5,354 nt of DNA from NCBI GenBank assembly GCA_029863735.1, contig JAOTUT010000139.1:1-5354 (forward strand), in the 5' to 3' direction. The stretch comes from Ignavibacteria bacterium. Its GTDB lineage: Bacteria > Bacteroidota > Ignavibacteria > Ignavibacteriales > Ignavibacteriaceae. The notes under the pieces were generated by a model. That model was given only the letters and a program-made list of their open reading frames with translations, had not been told where the DNA came from and searched no databases. Each line of letters opens with the position of its first letter. The stretch's first letter is position 1. A program made the position numbers and the translations under genes. Positions 1 to 5,354 of this stretch are shown in pieces.

Positions 1-166
1 TAATCCAGACTGATTCATCTACTTTCCCATCAATAGTTACAGTTTGAATTATTTTTATTGCTTGTATAACAACATCATTATTTCTAATGGATAATGAATC
101 GGAATTGCCATACATCAGGTATGAATAAAGCAGGATTTGAATTGAAAAGAGTAAAATTTTTTTCAT
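1..166 (-). CDS. Secreted protein with CBM9-like N-terminus (5' part only)
   Basis: Translating the minus strand from the ATG at 166-164 gives 55 codons without a stop, running off the left edge, so only the N-terminus is visible. Residues 1-20 form a signal peptide: MKK, a hydrophobic stretch (ILLFSIQILLYSYLMYG), then a polar mature start (NSDS). Residues 36-54 read AIKIIQTVTIDGKVDESVW. This matches the opening strand of family 9 carbohydrate-binding (DOMON-like) domains, whose hallmark is an IDGxLDExxW turn. In Bacteroidota-type genomes this domain often precedes a DUF5916 outer-membrane region, but that part is outside the window. An AGAGAA stretch at 175-180, 8 nt before the ATG, could be the ribosome binding site. 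The gene is separated from the upstream DUF4097 gene by 142 bp containing a probable terminator, so it may be its own transcription unit. The coding call and secretion are fairly safe; the family rests on one short motif. Confidence 0.62.
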   Translation of the reverse strand, partial: MKKILLFSIQILLYSYLMYGNSDSLSIRNNDVVIQAIKIIQTVTIDGKVDESVWI

Positions 167-188
167 ACACTCATTTCTCTTGCATAAG

Positions 189-218
189 TAATAAGAAGAA
201 CCGCTGGTTGGCGGTTCT
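189..218 (-). terminator. Probable intrinsic terminator of the sigma/anti-sigma/DUF4097 unit
   Basis: A perfect 8-bp inverted repeat (AGAACCGC at 197-204, GCGGTTCT at 211-218) encloses a 6-nt loop. Read on the minus strand, the stem is followed by TCTTATTA, a moderately T-rich tail. It lies about 90 bp past the stop codon of the DUF4097 gene and 31 bp before the next start, which suits a factor-independent terminator. The tail is imperfect, so termination may be partial, and a regulatory leader hairpin for the next gene is an alternative. Confidence 0.55.
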
Positions 219-308
219 CTAATAATCTTGATAACCAAATTTCATAATTATCATAACAATTATCTTGACTATTTTTATAAGCGGTTCAGCTTAAGGATAA
301 AGTCTACC

Positions 309-1445
309 TTATTTGAGTTTTCTTATTTCAATCTCGCCCATAGCAGCATTTAATTCAATCGTTGGTCCGCCTCCGTTTAATTTATAAATAACTTCAACCT
401 GTCTTTTGTCTCCTCTTATATCTACTGTGGTTTGAGCAAAATCAGACTTGATATGCTCAAGAGCATCATCACTACCGCCCCAGGCACTAATTGAGAGAGT
501 TGCAATGATTGTAACTTTTGCACTTCCGGGAATTTTTAGAGTAACGTTACCAATAGCGCTACTCAATTCACTCTGCATATTACTTTCGGCATAAAGTTCA
601 GCGTAAATGTTCCCCGCTGCGGTGCTAGCATCGACCGCACCTTTAATATTTTTCAAACTAATATTTCCGGCTGCAGTTGATGCTTCAACCTCTCCACCGG
701 CACTCTCAAGATTTATATTTCCACCGGCTGTAGATATTTCCGCACTTCCATAAACTTCTCCCACGGTAACATTACCGCCAGCTGTTGAGGCATCAATTTT
801 ACCACCAACTTTGTCAATTGTAATATTTCCACCAGCAGTTGATAACTCTGCCAATTTATTGACTGATGTTACCGAAATATTTCCGCCAGCAGTACTTATT
901 TCTGCATTACCATTTATTGAACCTGCTTTCATATCACCACCTGCTGAAGCCAAATCAGCATCGCCACTTATATCTCCAACTGAGATATTTCCGCCGGCAG
1001 TGGAAAAATCTGTTTTACCAAAAATATTTCCTGCAGTGATATTCCCGCCACCGGTGCTTGCATCAACTGTGCCTTTCAAATCACCCTTCACTGACATATT
1101 TCCACCACCCGTAGAAAGATCAAGATTCATTGAAGCAGGTATTGTTAATTCAAGTTCAAAGTTATCTGAATCCTCTCCTTTAAACTTTACTTCAATCTTT
1201 CCGGATTTTTGCTCCATCGTTAAAAGACTTCGCTCGCTCTCAAGTAAGTTTTTAGCAACAATAGTCACTTCATTACTAGAGCCAGTGGTTAAATTAATAT
1301 TTCCTTGTCTGATTGAAACTTCAAGCAAATCTCCGCTTGAAACTTTAAACTTAGCTTCTTTTTTTGTTTGACTTAGACTTGTAAGTGTAAATCCAAAACA
1401 AAGTAAAATAAGAAGAGTTGCGTATGTGAATGTATGTGATTTCAT
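309..1445 (-). CDS. Secreted DUF4097-family beta-repeat protein
   Basis: This 378-residue protein carries a signal peptide (residues 1-25, hydrophobic core about 9-24, likely cleavage near SLS/Q), so it should be exported. The mature part begins with a strand-rich segment (35-107). Eleven copies of a short motif follow, of the form [DE]xSTAGGNIxV, ten of them consecutive from residue 109 to 289 with an 18-residue period. A degenerate copy (ELSSAIGN, 293-300) and a last echo near 364-371 close the array. Small residues at the turn and alternating hydrophobics predict a right-handed beta-helix or beta-roll, as in the DUF4097 'putative adhesin' family. No catalytic motif is visible. The ATG lies one base after the anti-sigma stop, with an AGGAG site inside the end of that gene, so translation is probably coupled. 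In this family the genes often accompany envelope-stress regulators; the actual role, whether structural, adhesive or feedback, is unknown. Family call is strong, function open. Confidence 0.88.
   Translation of the reverse strand: MKSHTFTYATLLILLCFGFTLTSLSQTKKEAKFKVSSGDLLEVSIRQGNINLTTGSSNEVTIVAKNLLESERSLLTMEQKSGKIEVKFKGEDSDNFELELTIPASMNLDLSTGGGNMSVKGDLKGTVDASTGGGNITAGNIFGKTDFSTAGGNISVGDISGDADLASAGGDMKAGSINGNAEISTAGGNISVTSVNKLAELSTAGGNITIDKVGGKIDASTAGGNVTVGEVYGSAEISTAGGNINLESAGGEVEASTAAGNISLKNIKGAVDASTAAGNIYAELYAESNMQSELSSAIGNVTLKIPGSAKVTIIATLSISAWGGSDDALEHIKSDFAQTTVDIRGDKRQVEVIYKLNGGGPTIELNAAMGEIEIRKLK
579..1121 (-). repeat. 54-bp coding tandem repeat array (10 units)
   Basis: Within the DUF4097 gene, a plus-strand motif close to ATATTTCCRCC recurs at 607, 661, 715, 769, 823, 877, 931, 985, 1039 and 1096. 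Eight successive steps are exactly 54 bp; the last is 57 bp because the first protein repeat has one extra residue. The units encode residues 109-289, with boundaries near 128, 146, 164, 182, 200, 218, 236, 254 and 272. Copies differ at many silent and replacement sites, so this is an old, diverged array and not a fresh expansion. Confidence 0.93.
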
Positions 1446-1446
1446 T

Positions 1447-2403
1447 TTAGTTGTACTCCTGTAATATTGATTTGGAACGTAATTTTATATAAGGATTCTC
1501 ATCATCCTGCATTTGCTGTCGAAATAGATTTAGCTCCTCGTTATTAAGTTTATAACCCCTGCTTCCTGCTGCGATGATTGAGTTCAAGGCTTCAATCCTC
1601 AAACCTGAAACAGTGTCATTAGTAATTACATATAAAAGTGCCTGCTTTATACTTTCATCGTAAGGAAATTTGCTCATAAGTTTTAAAGCTTCTCTTCGTA
1701 CGCCTGGATTTTTATCTGACATCACAACAGTTACTAGCGCTTCCTTAACATCCTGATCATATTGCGTAGGAAATTCTGTATCCATTGCATTAATTGAATT
1801 TAATCTTGAACCCGGATTCTGTTCATTGAGCATTGCATAAGTAAGCACACTTTGAATCTGTGGATCGTTTACTTTGCCTCTGAGACGGACAGGCCTTGAT
1901 GCTTGAAAAGTAAATTCAACTTCACCATCGGAAGCATCCGAATCGATGAAACGCAGATTTGAAATACTTATTTCTTCACTCAAAGAGGCAAACCGATTTT
2001 CGTTTTCATTTTGTGTTGCTAACTCTTCACCAGATGATTTACTGAATAGCAGGCTGCCAACCAGAATTCCAAATAGTAACATTGTTGCACTTACAACTGC
2101 AAATTTCAGAGGAGTGATAAAAAACTGAGCTATGCTATCAATAGTAGATCCAAAAATATTTTTATTCGCTATCTCTGATCTTAGTGCACCTCTTAATTGA
2201 TAACGTGCTGCAGTTAAAACTTTTTCGTCGACTTCTGCTTTCTTCTTTCCTGAGATTAATTCCAGAAGATTTTTCTGATCTTCAAGTTCTGTTCTGCACT
2301 CTTCACAGGTTAGCAAGTGTTCCTTCAACTTTAATTGCTCTTCAGATTTCAATTCACCGAATAAGGAAAGTTGAAGTAGTTGTTTATATTCATTGTGTTT
2401 CAT
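1447..2403 (-). CDS. Membrane anti-sigma factor, zinc-finger N-terminus and HEAT-repeat C-terminus
   Basis: This 318-residue protein reads as an anti-sigma factor for the ECF sigma factor encoded 29 bp upstream. Residues 1-50 form a zf-HC2/ZAS-type domain with the motif HxxxCxxC (H29, C33, C36), the cytoplasmic part that would hold the sigma factor. A single membrane helix spans about 98-120, so the remainder should be outside the cytoplasm. Residues 145-177 look strand-rich (an ISNLRF... segment). From about 178 to 317 there are roughly four helical pairs of HEAT type, with the recurring pattern NPGVRREALKLM; examples start near 181, 214, 249 and 288. A HEAT-like sensor tail is a known architecture among anti-sigma factors but less usual than a short tail. 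An extracytoplasmic binding role for it is inferred. GGAG six bases before the ATG supports the start. Anti-sigma identity is strong from motif, topology and neighbour; the signal is unknown. Confidence 0.88.
   Translation of the reverse strand: MKHNEYKQLLQLSLFGELKSEEQLKLKEHLLTCEECRTELEDQKNLLELISGKKKAEVDEKVLTAARYQLRGALRSEIANKNIFGSTIDSIAQFFITPLKFAVVSATMLLFGILVGSLLFSKSSGEELATQNENENRFASLSEEISISNLRFIDSDASDGEVEFTFQASRPVRLRGKVNDPQIQSVLTYAMLNEQNPGSRLNSINAMDTEFPTQYDQDVKEALVTVVMSDKNPGVRREALKLMSKFPYDESIKQALLYVITNDTVSGLRIEALNSIIAAGSRGYKLNNEELNLFRQQMQDDENPYIKLRSKSILQEYN
1456..1460 (-). promoter_or_regulatory. Ribosome binding site of the DUF4097 gene, inside the anti-sigma gene
   Basis: AGGAG on the minus strand lies 10 nt before the ATG at 1445, within the last codons of the anti-sigma gene (residues Q315-E316). 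With a single base between the upstream stop and this start, it supports translational coupling of the two proteins. Confidence 0.6.
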
Positions 2404-2409
2404 TATTTA

Positions 2410-2413
2410 CTCC
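2410..2413 (-). promoter_or_regulatory. Ribosome binding site of the anti-sigma gene
   Basis: GGAG on the minus strand, 6 nt before the ATG at 2403, in the 29-bp gap after the sigma-factor stop. The short gap has room for this site but no evident promoter or terminator, so sigma and anti-sigma are probably co-transcribed. Confidence 0.65.
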
Positions 2414-2432
2414 GTAAAAGGAATTCATTGTT

Positions 2433-3008
2433 CTATGCATAAACCGGACTTAATTTTTTTCTTAAATTTCTTATTGCATCAAAAAGATATTTTTTAACTG
2501 TTCCCTCTTTACAATTCAGCATCTCTGCAATTTCTCTGATTTTATAGCCTTCGTAATGTTTTAAAACAAAAGTCATTCTTTGTTTTGGTGAAAGTGATTC
2601 TACAGCAGCATTAACAATTTCTCCGAGGTCTGAACCTGAAGAAATTTCCTCCGGAGAAGATCCTTTGTAAGTCAATTCCTCCTGTGTTGCAAATTCATTT
2701 TCATCATCGCCATAATTATTAATTGAAACTCTCAAGTGCTCTTTACTACTACTTTTATATGTGAGACAAACATTAGTTGTAATCCTGAAAAGCCAGGTTG
2801 AAAATTCACTCTGAAAACGAAAATTTTTCAATCCACGGTAAACACGAATAAATACTTCCTGGTATAAATCTTTCGCATCATCTTCATTAAATGCATATCT
2901 CATCGTGATCGAAAGAACATTTCGGTCATAACGATACACAAGTTCCTCAAAGGCGCTCTGATCGCCTTTTTGAGCCTGGATTATCAAGTCTGTATCAGTC
3001 AACTGCAT
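2433..3008 (-). CDS. ECF-type RNA polymerase sigma factor
   Basis: The 191-residue product has the two-domain layout and usual length of ECF (group 4) sigma-70 factors. Region 2 spans about 20-88 and contains the core-binding and -10 recognition stretch (DAKDLYQEVFIRVYRGL followed by FSTWLFRITTNV). A low-complexity acidic linker runs from about 95 to 130. Region 4 spans about 137-188: LSPKQRMTFVLKHYEGY followed by a helix-turn-helix (IREIAEMLNCKEGTVKKYL) that would read the -35 element. Region 3 is absent, as expected for ECF factors. The gene is followed directly by its likely anti-sigma factor and then the DUF4097 gene. GGAAAG six bases before the ATG supports the start, and a candidate ECF promoter upstream suggests autoregulation. 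Family assignment is very secure; which ECF subgroup, and what it controls beyond this unit, cannot be told here. Confidence 0.95.
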   Translation of the reverse strand: MQLTDTDLIIQAQKGDQSAFEELVYRYDRNVLSITMRYAFNEDDAKDLYQEVFIRVYRGLKNFRFQSEFSTWLFRITTNVCLTYKSSSKEHLRVSINNYGDDENEFATQEELTYKGSSPEEISSGSDLGEIVNAAVESLSPKQRMTFVLKHYEGYKIREIAEMLNCKEGTVKKYLFDAIRNLRKKLSPVYA

Positions 3009-3014
3009 TTAGTG

Positions 3015-3020
3015 CTTTCC
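3015..3020 (-). promoter_or_regulatory. Ribosome binding site of the sigma-factor gene
   Basis: GGAAAG on the minus strand lies 6 nt before the ATG at 3008. It is purine-rich and well placed, supporting this start. Confidence 0.5.
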
Positions 3021-3032
3021 ATAACTAATGAA

Positions 3033-3059
3033 TTAGACTAAGCTAGGATTAAAAAGGTT
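3033..3059 (-). promoter_or_regulatory. Candidate ECF-type autoregulatory promoter
   Basis: On the minus strand AACCTT (3059-3054) is followed after 16 nt by TCTAA (3037-3033). ECF promoters characteristically have an AAC-containing -35 element and a TC-containing -10 element at this spacing. The -10 ends 24 nt before the sigma-factor ATG, leaving room for a short leader and the ribosome binding site. It sits in the only sizeable gap between the sugar operon and the sigma gene. This is one site matched by eye in AT-rich DNA, so it is a hypothesis. Confidence 0.35.
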
Positions 3060-3081
3060 GTGGGTTATTTTAAGATGAAAA

Positions 3082-3870
3082 TTAGCTTTTATGATTTATT
3101 AAATCAAAAACCGAATTTAGCTGGTAGGTTGGAAGTATATTTTCAGTTCCATTTGGAAAATATTTTACGCCTGTATTCACTAATACCGTATCAATTCCAA
3201 ACTCATTTCCCATTCGAATATCGGTCTCCAGTCTGTCGCCAATCAATAGTGTTTTTGAGGGGATGAATTGAAGACGATTTTTTATTTCATTGAACATAAA
3301 TTCAGATGGTTTACCAAAGTGGAGTTCCAGTTTCCGGTGAGTTCTTTTCTGAAGTGCGGAAATCGTTGAGCCTGCATCGATGACCTCTCCATCATCAACA
3401 GGACAAGTATCGTCAATGTTTGCTGCAAAAAATCGAGCACCGTTGTCAAGTGCATGTGCCGCGATTTCAAGTTTGTTATAATTTAAAGTTCGGTCAAGTG
3501 TAACGAGAATAATTTTTATTTCATCAGGAATTGTAGAATAGTTTAAACCGGATTTTTCAATTTCCTTTATAAAGGAATCCTCACCTATTGCAAAAAACAT
3601 TTCACCATTAAAATTCTTTTTCAGGTAACTCGAAGCCACAATAGTTGAATTGATAATCTCATCTTCCTCAATGTTCAAACCCCAATTTTTCAGCAGGTTA
3701 TGATAATCTTTTGCAGTACCTGTCGTTTTGTTTGAAACGAAAACAATTTTCTTTCCAATAGACTTCAGATAATTGATTACTTCGTCCGCATGAGGGATGA
3801 GGTGTTCACCGCGGTAGATTGTTCCGTCAAGATCAAAAATGAAATAGTCATATTTCTCAAAAAGGTTCAC
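3082..3870 (-). CDS. HAD superfamily IIA (NagD-like) phosphatase
   Basis: The 262-residue product has all four HAD motifs. Motif I is FDLDGT with nucleophile D13 and general acid/base D15. Motif II is VSNKT (S46). Motif III is the lysine in HFGKPS (K187). Motif IV is GDRLETD (D212, D217), which binds magnesium. The cap lies between motifs II and III (about 70-180), which defines subfamily IIA, the group of NagD, 4-nitrophenylphosphatase, phosphoglycolate phosphatase and pyridoxal phosphatase. The protein should be a soluble cytoplasmic phosphomonoesterase acting on a small phosphorylated metabolite. The start is GTG (3870-3868), overlapping the upstream reductase stop as GTGA. No other start is close enough to keep motif I intact, and position 13 for D is typical. 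The neighbouring kinase and reductase favour a sugar phosphate substrate, but the IIA group is broad and the substrate cannot be assigned. Confidence 0.92.
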   Translation of the reverse strand: MNLFEKYDYFIFDLDGTIYRGEHLIPHADEVINYLKSIGKKIVFVSNKTTGTAKDYHNLLKNWGLNIEEDEIINSTIVASSYLKKNFNGEMFFAIGEDSFIKEIEKSGLNYSTIPDEIKIILVTLDRTLNYNKLEIAAHALDNGARFFAANIDDTCPVDDGEVIDAGSTISALQKRTHRKLELHFGKPSEFMFNEIKNRLQFIPSKTLLIGDRLETDIRMGNEFGIDTVLVNTGVKYFPNGTENILPTYQLNSVFDLINHKS

Positions 3871-4781
3871 AGCTCAAGTTCTTTCTTCATTGCTGCCAGC
3901 GATTCGGTAATTGTGTGAGGTTTATAACCCAACTCAGTTTCAGCTTTGAGAATTAATAATCCTGATTTGAGCGGTCTTCGTGCTGGTTGGTTAAGTTCTT
4001 TTGTGATTATTGGAGTAATTAGGTTTTTATTAAGATTAAAATAATCAGCAATTCCATTTGTGAAATTCAGGCGTGATAAAAATTCCTTCCCGCCTATGTT
4101 GTAAACTCCCGTTTTTTTGAACTCAACTATTTTGTTTATTGCTTGAACAAGGTCATCAATAAATGTTGGGTTGTTAATCTGGTCTTTAACTATTCTGATC
4201 TGCTCATTATTTCTAAGCGAGTTTACAACCCATCGAACAAAGTCGGGTCTGCTGTTAGGTGCAATTCCATATAACACATTAGTTCTTAGAATAGTAAAAA
4301 AAGTGCCGCTTATCCGAAGTGCATTTTCACTCGCTAGCTTAGTGCGACCATAATAGCCCACCGGATTAGGTTTTGCATTTTCGCTGTAAGGTCCGTCATT
4401 CCCATCAAAAATATAATCAGTAGAAATATGAATAATATGTGCATCGATTGCTCTTGCCGCTTCAGCAATATATTCTACTCCTTTTACATTTATTTTCCAG
4501 GCGTCTTCACGAAGCTTTTCACTCAGGTCAACATTGGTAAAAGCTGCTGTATGAACTATAAAATCAGGACAGTAATCGTGAATAACTTTTTTAATCTCGT
4601 CTCTGTTCTTAATATCAGAAGAAATGTATTCCACTGAATCGACAACGGACTTCACCTCAACAGATGTAGCAAGCAATTCAACATTCTCCTTTGAAGAATA
4701 AAATTGGACTGTCCGTTGCCCGAGCATTCCGTTTGATCCTGTTATTAATATTCTATTTCTTACCAATCTGTTTGTTTGCAT
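3867..4781 (-). CDS. RmlD-like SDR (dTDP-4-dehydrorhamnose reductase family)
   Basis: This 304-residue Rossmann-fold reductase matches the RmlD substrate-binding branch of the extended SDRs. The dinucleotide-binding loop is TGSNGMLGQ (G15, G18, G21). HTAAFTNVD at 77-85 is the family's post-beta4 region. STDYIFDG at 120-127 carries the catalytic T121. YGRTK at 144-148 supplies the Tyr and Lys of YxxxK. NPTFIDDL (204-211) and the RRPLKSGLL region near 268-276 are typical of RmlD proteins. RmlD itself reduces dTDP-4-keto-rhamnose with NAD(P)H, but rmlA, rmlB and rmlC are not in view, so another nucleotide-sugar 4-reductase, or a MAT2B-like regulatory homologue, is possible. The ATG at 4781 overlaps the PfkB gene by 29 nt and gives ten residues before the first strand. 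A TTG at 4766 would give a shorter, more usual N-terminus. The stop overlaps the phosphatase start. Confidence 0.85.
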   Translation of the reverse strand: MQTNRLVRNRILITGSNGMLGQRTVQFYSSKENVELLATSVEVKSVVDSVEYISSDIKNRDEIKKVIHDYCPDFIVHTAAFTNVDLSEKLREDAWKINVKGVEYIAEAARAIDAHIIHISTDYIFDGNDGPYSENAKPNPVGYYGRTKLASENALRISGTFFTILRTNVLYGIAPNSRPDFVRWVVNSLRNNEQIRIVKDQINNPTFIDDLVQAINKIVEFKKTGVYNIGGKEFLSRLNFTNGIADYFNLNKNLITPIITKELNQPARRPLKSGLLILKAETELGYKPHTITESLAAMKKELEL

Positions 4782-5354
4782 CTCTCTTAAGATTTAGATA
4801 CTCTTTTGCTTCGGAATATGTTGTAGAAATTCCTGCAAATAAATTTGCCTGTTCAAGAGTTAAAGTTACGTTTTTATTTTTAATGTAATTATAGAAATAA
4901 ACCGCTCCAAACACATCACCACAGCCAATTTTGTTAATTAATTTTACCCGTAACGCATTTTTATTAATTTTTCTTAGAGTTTCGTTTTCTCTGAAATAAA
5001 CTGTCGCTCCGCGTTCTGCTCTTGTAATTATTATTTGTCTTATTCCAGAAGGAAATAATTCTTCAATTATTTGTGTTTCATTCATTTTATTAGAGAGTGT
5101 CAATAACTCCGATTCATTTGCTTGAAGAATATCTATACACTTAGCCCACTTGTTAAAATTTTCTATCCGTCTGAAAATTCTGTTTAAGCTTTTATCAACC
5201 CCACGGCTAAATGTGTGAACGTCAAAATAAATTAATCCTTTGTAGTTTTTCCTAAGCTGTTCTAGTTGACGTAAGGAAATATCATATCCTGAAATCATAT
5301 TTATCAGAATCCCATCGAAACGATTTAAGTTATTGGTTGGCAAAGTTAAGTTTT
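4753..5354 (-). CDS. PfkB-family carbohydrate kinase (C-terminal part)
   Basis: The reading frame stays open to the right edge of the window (about 199 codons seen), so the N-terminal sugar-binding half is missing. An in-frame TTG at 5343 is not a credible start, because the sequence before it continues without a stop and the fold would be incomplete. Visible family marks are the strand LIYFDVHT, the QANESE segment (the N/E pair binding phosphate-magnesium in ribokinase-like enzymes), IITRAERGATVYF, and the active-site motif GCGDVFGA with the catalytic base D in GCGD (codon at 4915-4917). The usual form is D[TP]xGAGDxF; here it reads NKIGCGDVF, so the flanking residues are unusual. The family phosphorylates sugars, nucleosides or related alcohols with ATP. 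The gene is first in view of a coupled cluster with a nucleotide-sugar-type reductase and a HAD phosphatase. Family call is good; substrate unknown. Confidence 0.82.
   Translation of the reverse strand, partial: NLTLPTNNLNRFDGILINMISGYDISLRQLEQLRKNYKGLIYFDVHTFSRGVDKSLNRIFRRIENFNKWAKCIDILQANESELLTLSNKMNETQIIEELFPSGIRQIIITRAERGATVYFRENETLRKINKNALRVKLINKIGCGDVFGAVYFYNYIKNKNVTLTLEQANLFAGISTTYSEAKEYLNLKRDANKQIGKK

Noticed and set aside
245..264. AT-rich inverted repeat (ATAATT...AATTAT) as an operator
   Set aside because: Short, AT-only symmetry is expected by chance in this composition and no regulator is linked to it.
265..293. TTGACT as a plus-strand -35 box
   Set aside because: There is no acceptable -10 at the right spacing and no plus-strand gene follows.
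579..1121. CRISPR-like array because of regular spacing
   Set aside because: The 54-bp period is in frame, the units are diverged with no unique spacers, and they encode a protein repeat.
811..1371. Plus-strand open frame of 186 codons with repeated IFPPAV motifs
   Set aside because: It is the antisense of the 54-bp repeat array. Its repeats mirror the STAGGN units exactly, and it has no plausible upstream signals; the minus-strand frame has a signal peptide and a recognised family.
1395..1445. Lipoprotein signal in the DUF4097 protein (Cys16 after ILL)
   Set aside because: ILLC lacks the small residues of a lipobox, and the Cys is followed by more hydrophobic residues; an ordinary signal peptide with later cleavage fits better.
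3060..3266. Plus-strand open frame of 68 codons over the 3' end of the phosphatase gene
   Set aside because: It overlaps conserved phosphatase coding sequence, including motif IV, and shows no recognisable protein features.
4691..4888. Plus-strand open frame of 65 codons with a hydrophobic stretch
   Set aside because: It lies opposite the overlap of the kinase and reductase genes. The hydrophobicity is what antisense of AT-rich, Lys/Asn-rich coding sequence yields.
5341..5343. TTG as start codon of the PfkB gene
   Set aside because: The frame remains open to the window edge and a kinase beginning here would lack its whole N-terminal substrate-binding half; the gene is simply cut by the edge.

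Overview
The window is an AT-rich, almost fully coding bacterial segment (GC looks like the mid-thirties percent; not counted). All six recognisable genes lie on the minus strand, so transcription runs from high to low coordinates. The ECF sigma/anti-sigma pair, the DUF4097 envelope protein and the CBM9-like secreted protein suggest a member of the Bacteroidota/Chlorobiota/Ignavibacteriota group. Several starts have purine-rich Shine-Dalgarno-like sites (GGAG, AGGAG, GGAAAG). Core Bacteroidota often lack these, which leans toward an Ignavibacteria- or Chlorobi-like genome. This placement is inference only.

Region A (3082-5354) is a tightly packed sugar-metabolism-like operon. It starts with the C-terminal part of a PfkB-family kinase, cut off by the window edge. 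An RmlD-like short-chain dehydrogenase/reductase follows, overlapping the kinase by 29 nt. Next is a HAD subfamily IIA (NagD-like) phosphatase with a GTG start that overlaps the reductase stop by 4 nt. A kinase, a nucleotide-sugar-type reductase and a phosphatase made together suggest processing of a phosphorylated or activated sugar, but no substrate can be read from the sequence.

Region B (309-3081) is a cell-envelope signalling module of three genes: an ECF sigma factor, a membrane-anchored anti-sigma factor and a secreted DUF4097 protein. The anti-sigma factor has a cytoplasmic HxxxCxxC zinc-binding motif, one membrane segment and an extracytoplasmic HEAT-repeat tail. The DUF4097 protein is built from an 18-residue tandem repeat. 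The last two genes are one base apart. A candidate ECF-type promoter lies in the 73-bp gap before the sigma gene, suggesting autoregulation. The likely logic is that the anti-sigma holds the sigma factor at the membrane, an envelope signal releases it, and the whole unit including the DUF4097 protein is induced. This type of module is known in outline. Its signal and the role of its DUF4097 partner are the open questions.

Region C (1-308) holds a hairpin with a weak T-rich tail, probably the terminator of Region B, and then the first 55 codons of a secreted protein with a CBM9/DUF5916-type N-terminus that continues off the left edge. I found no RNA genes, insertion sequences, CRISPR arrays or clear signs of recent gene transfer.
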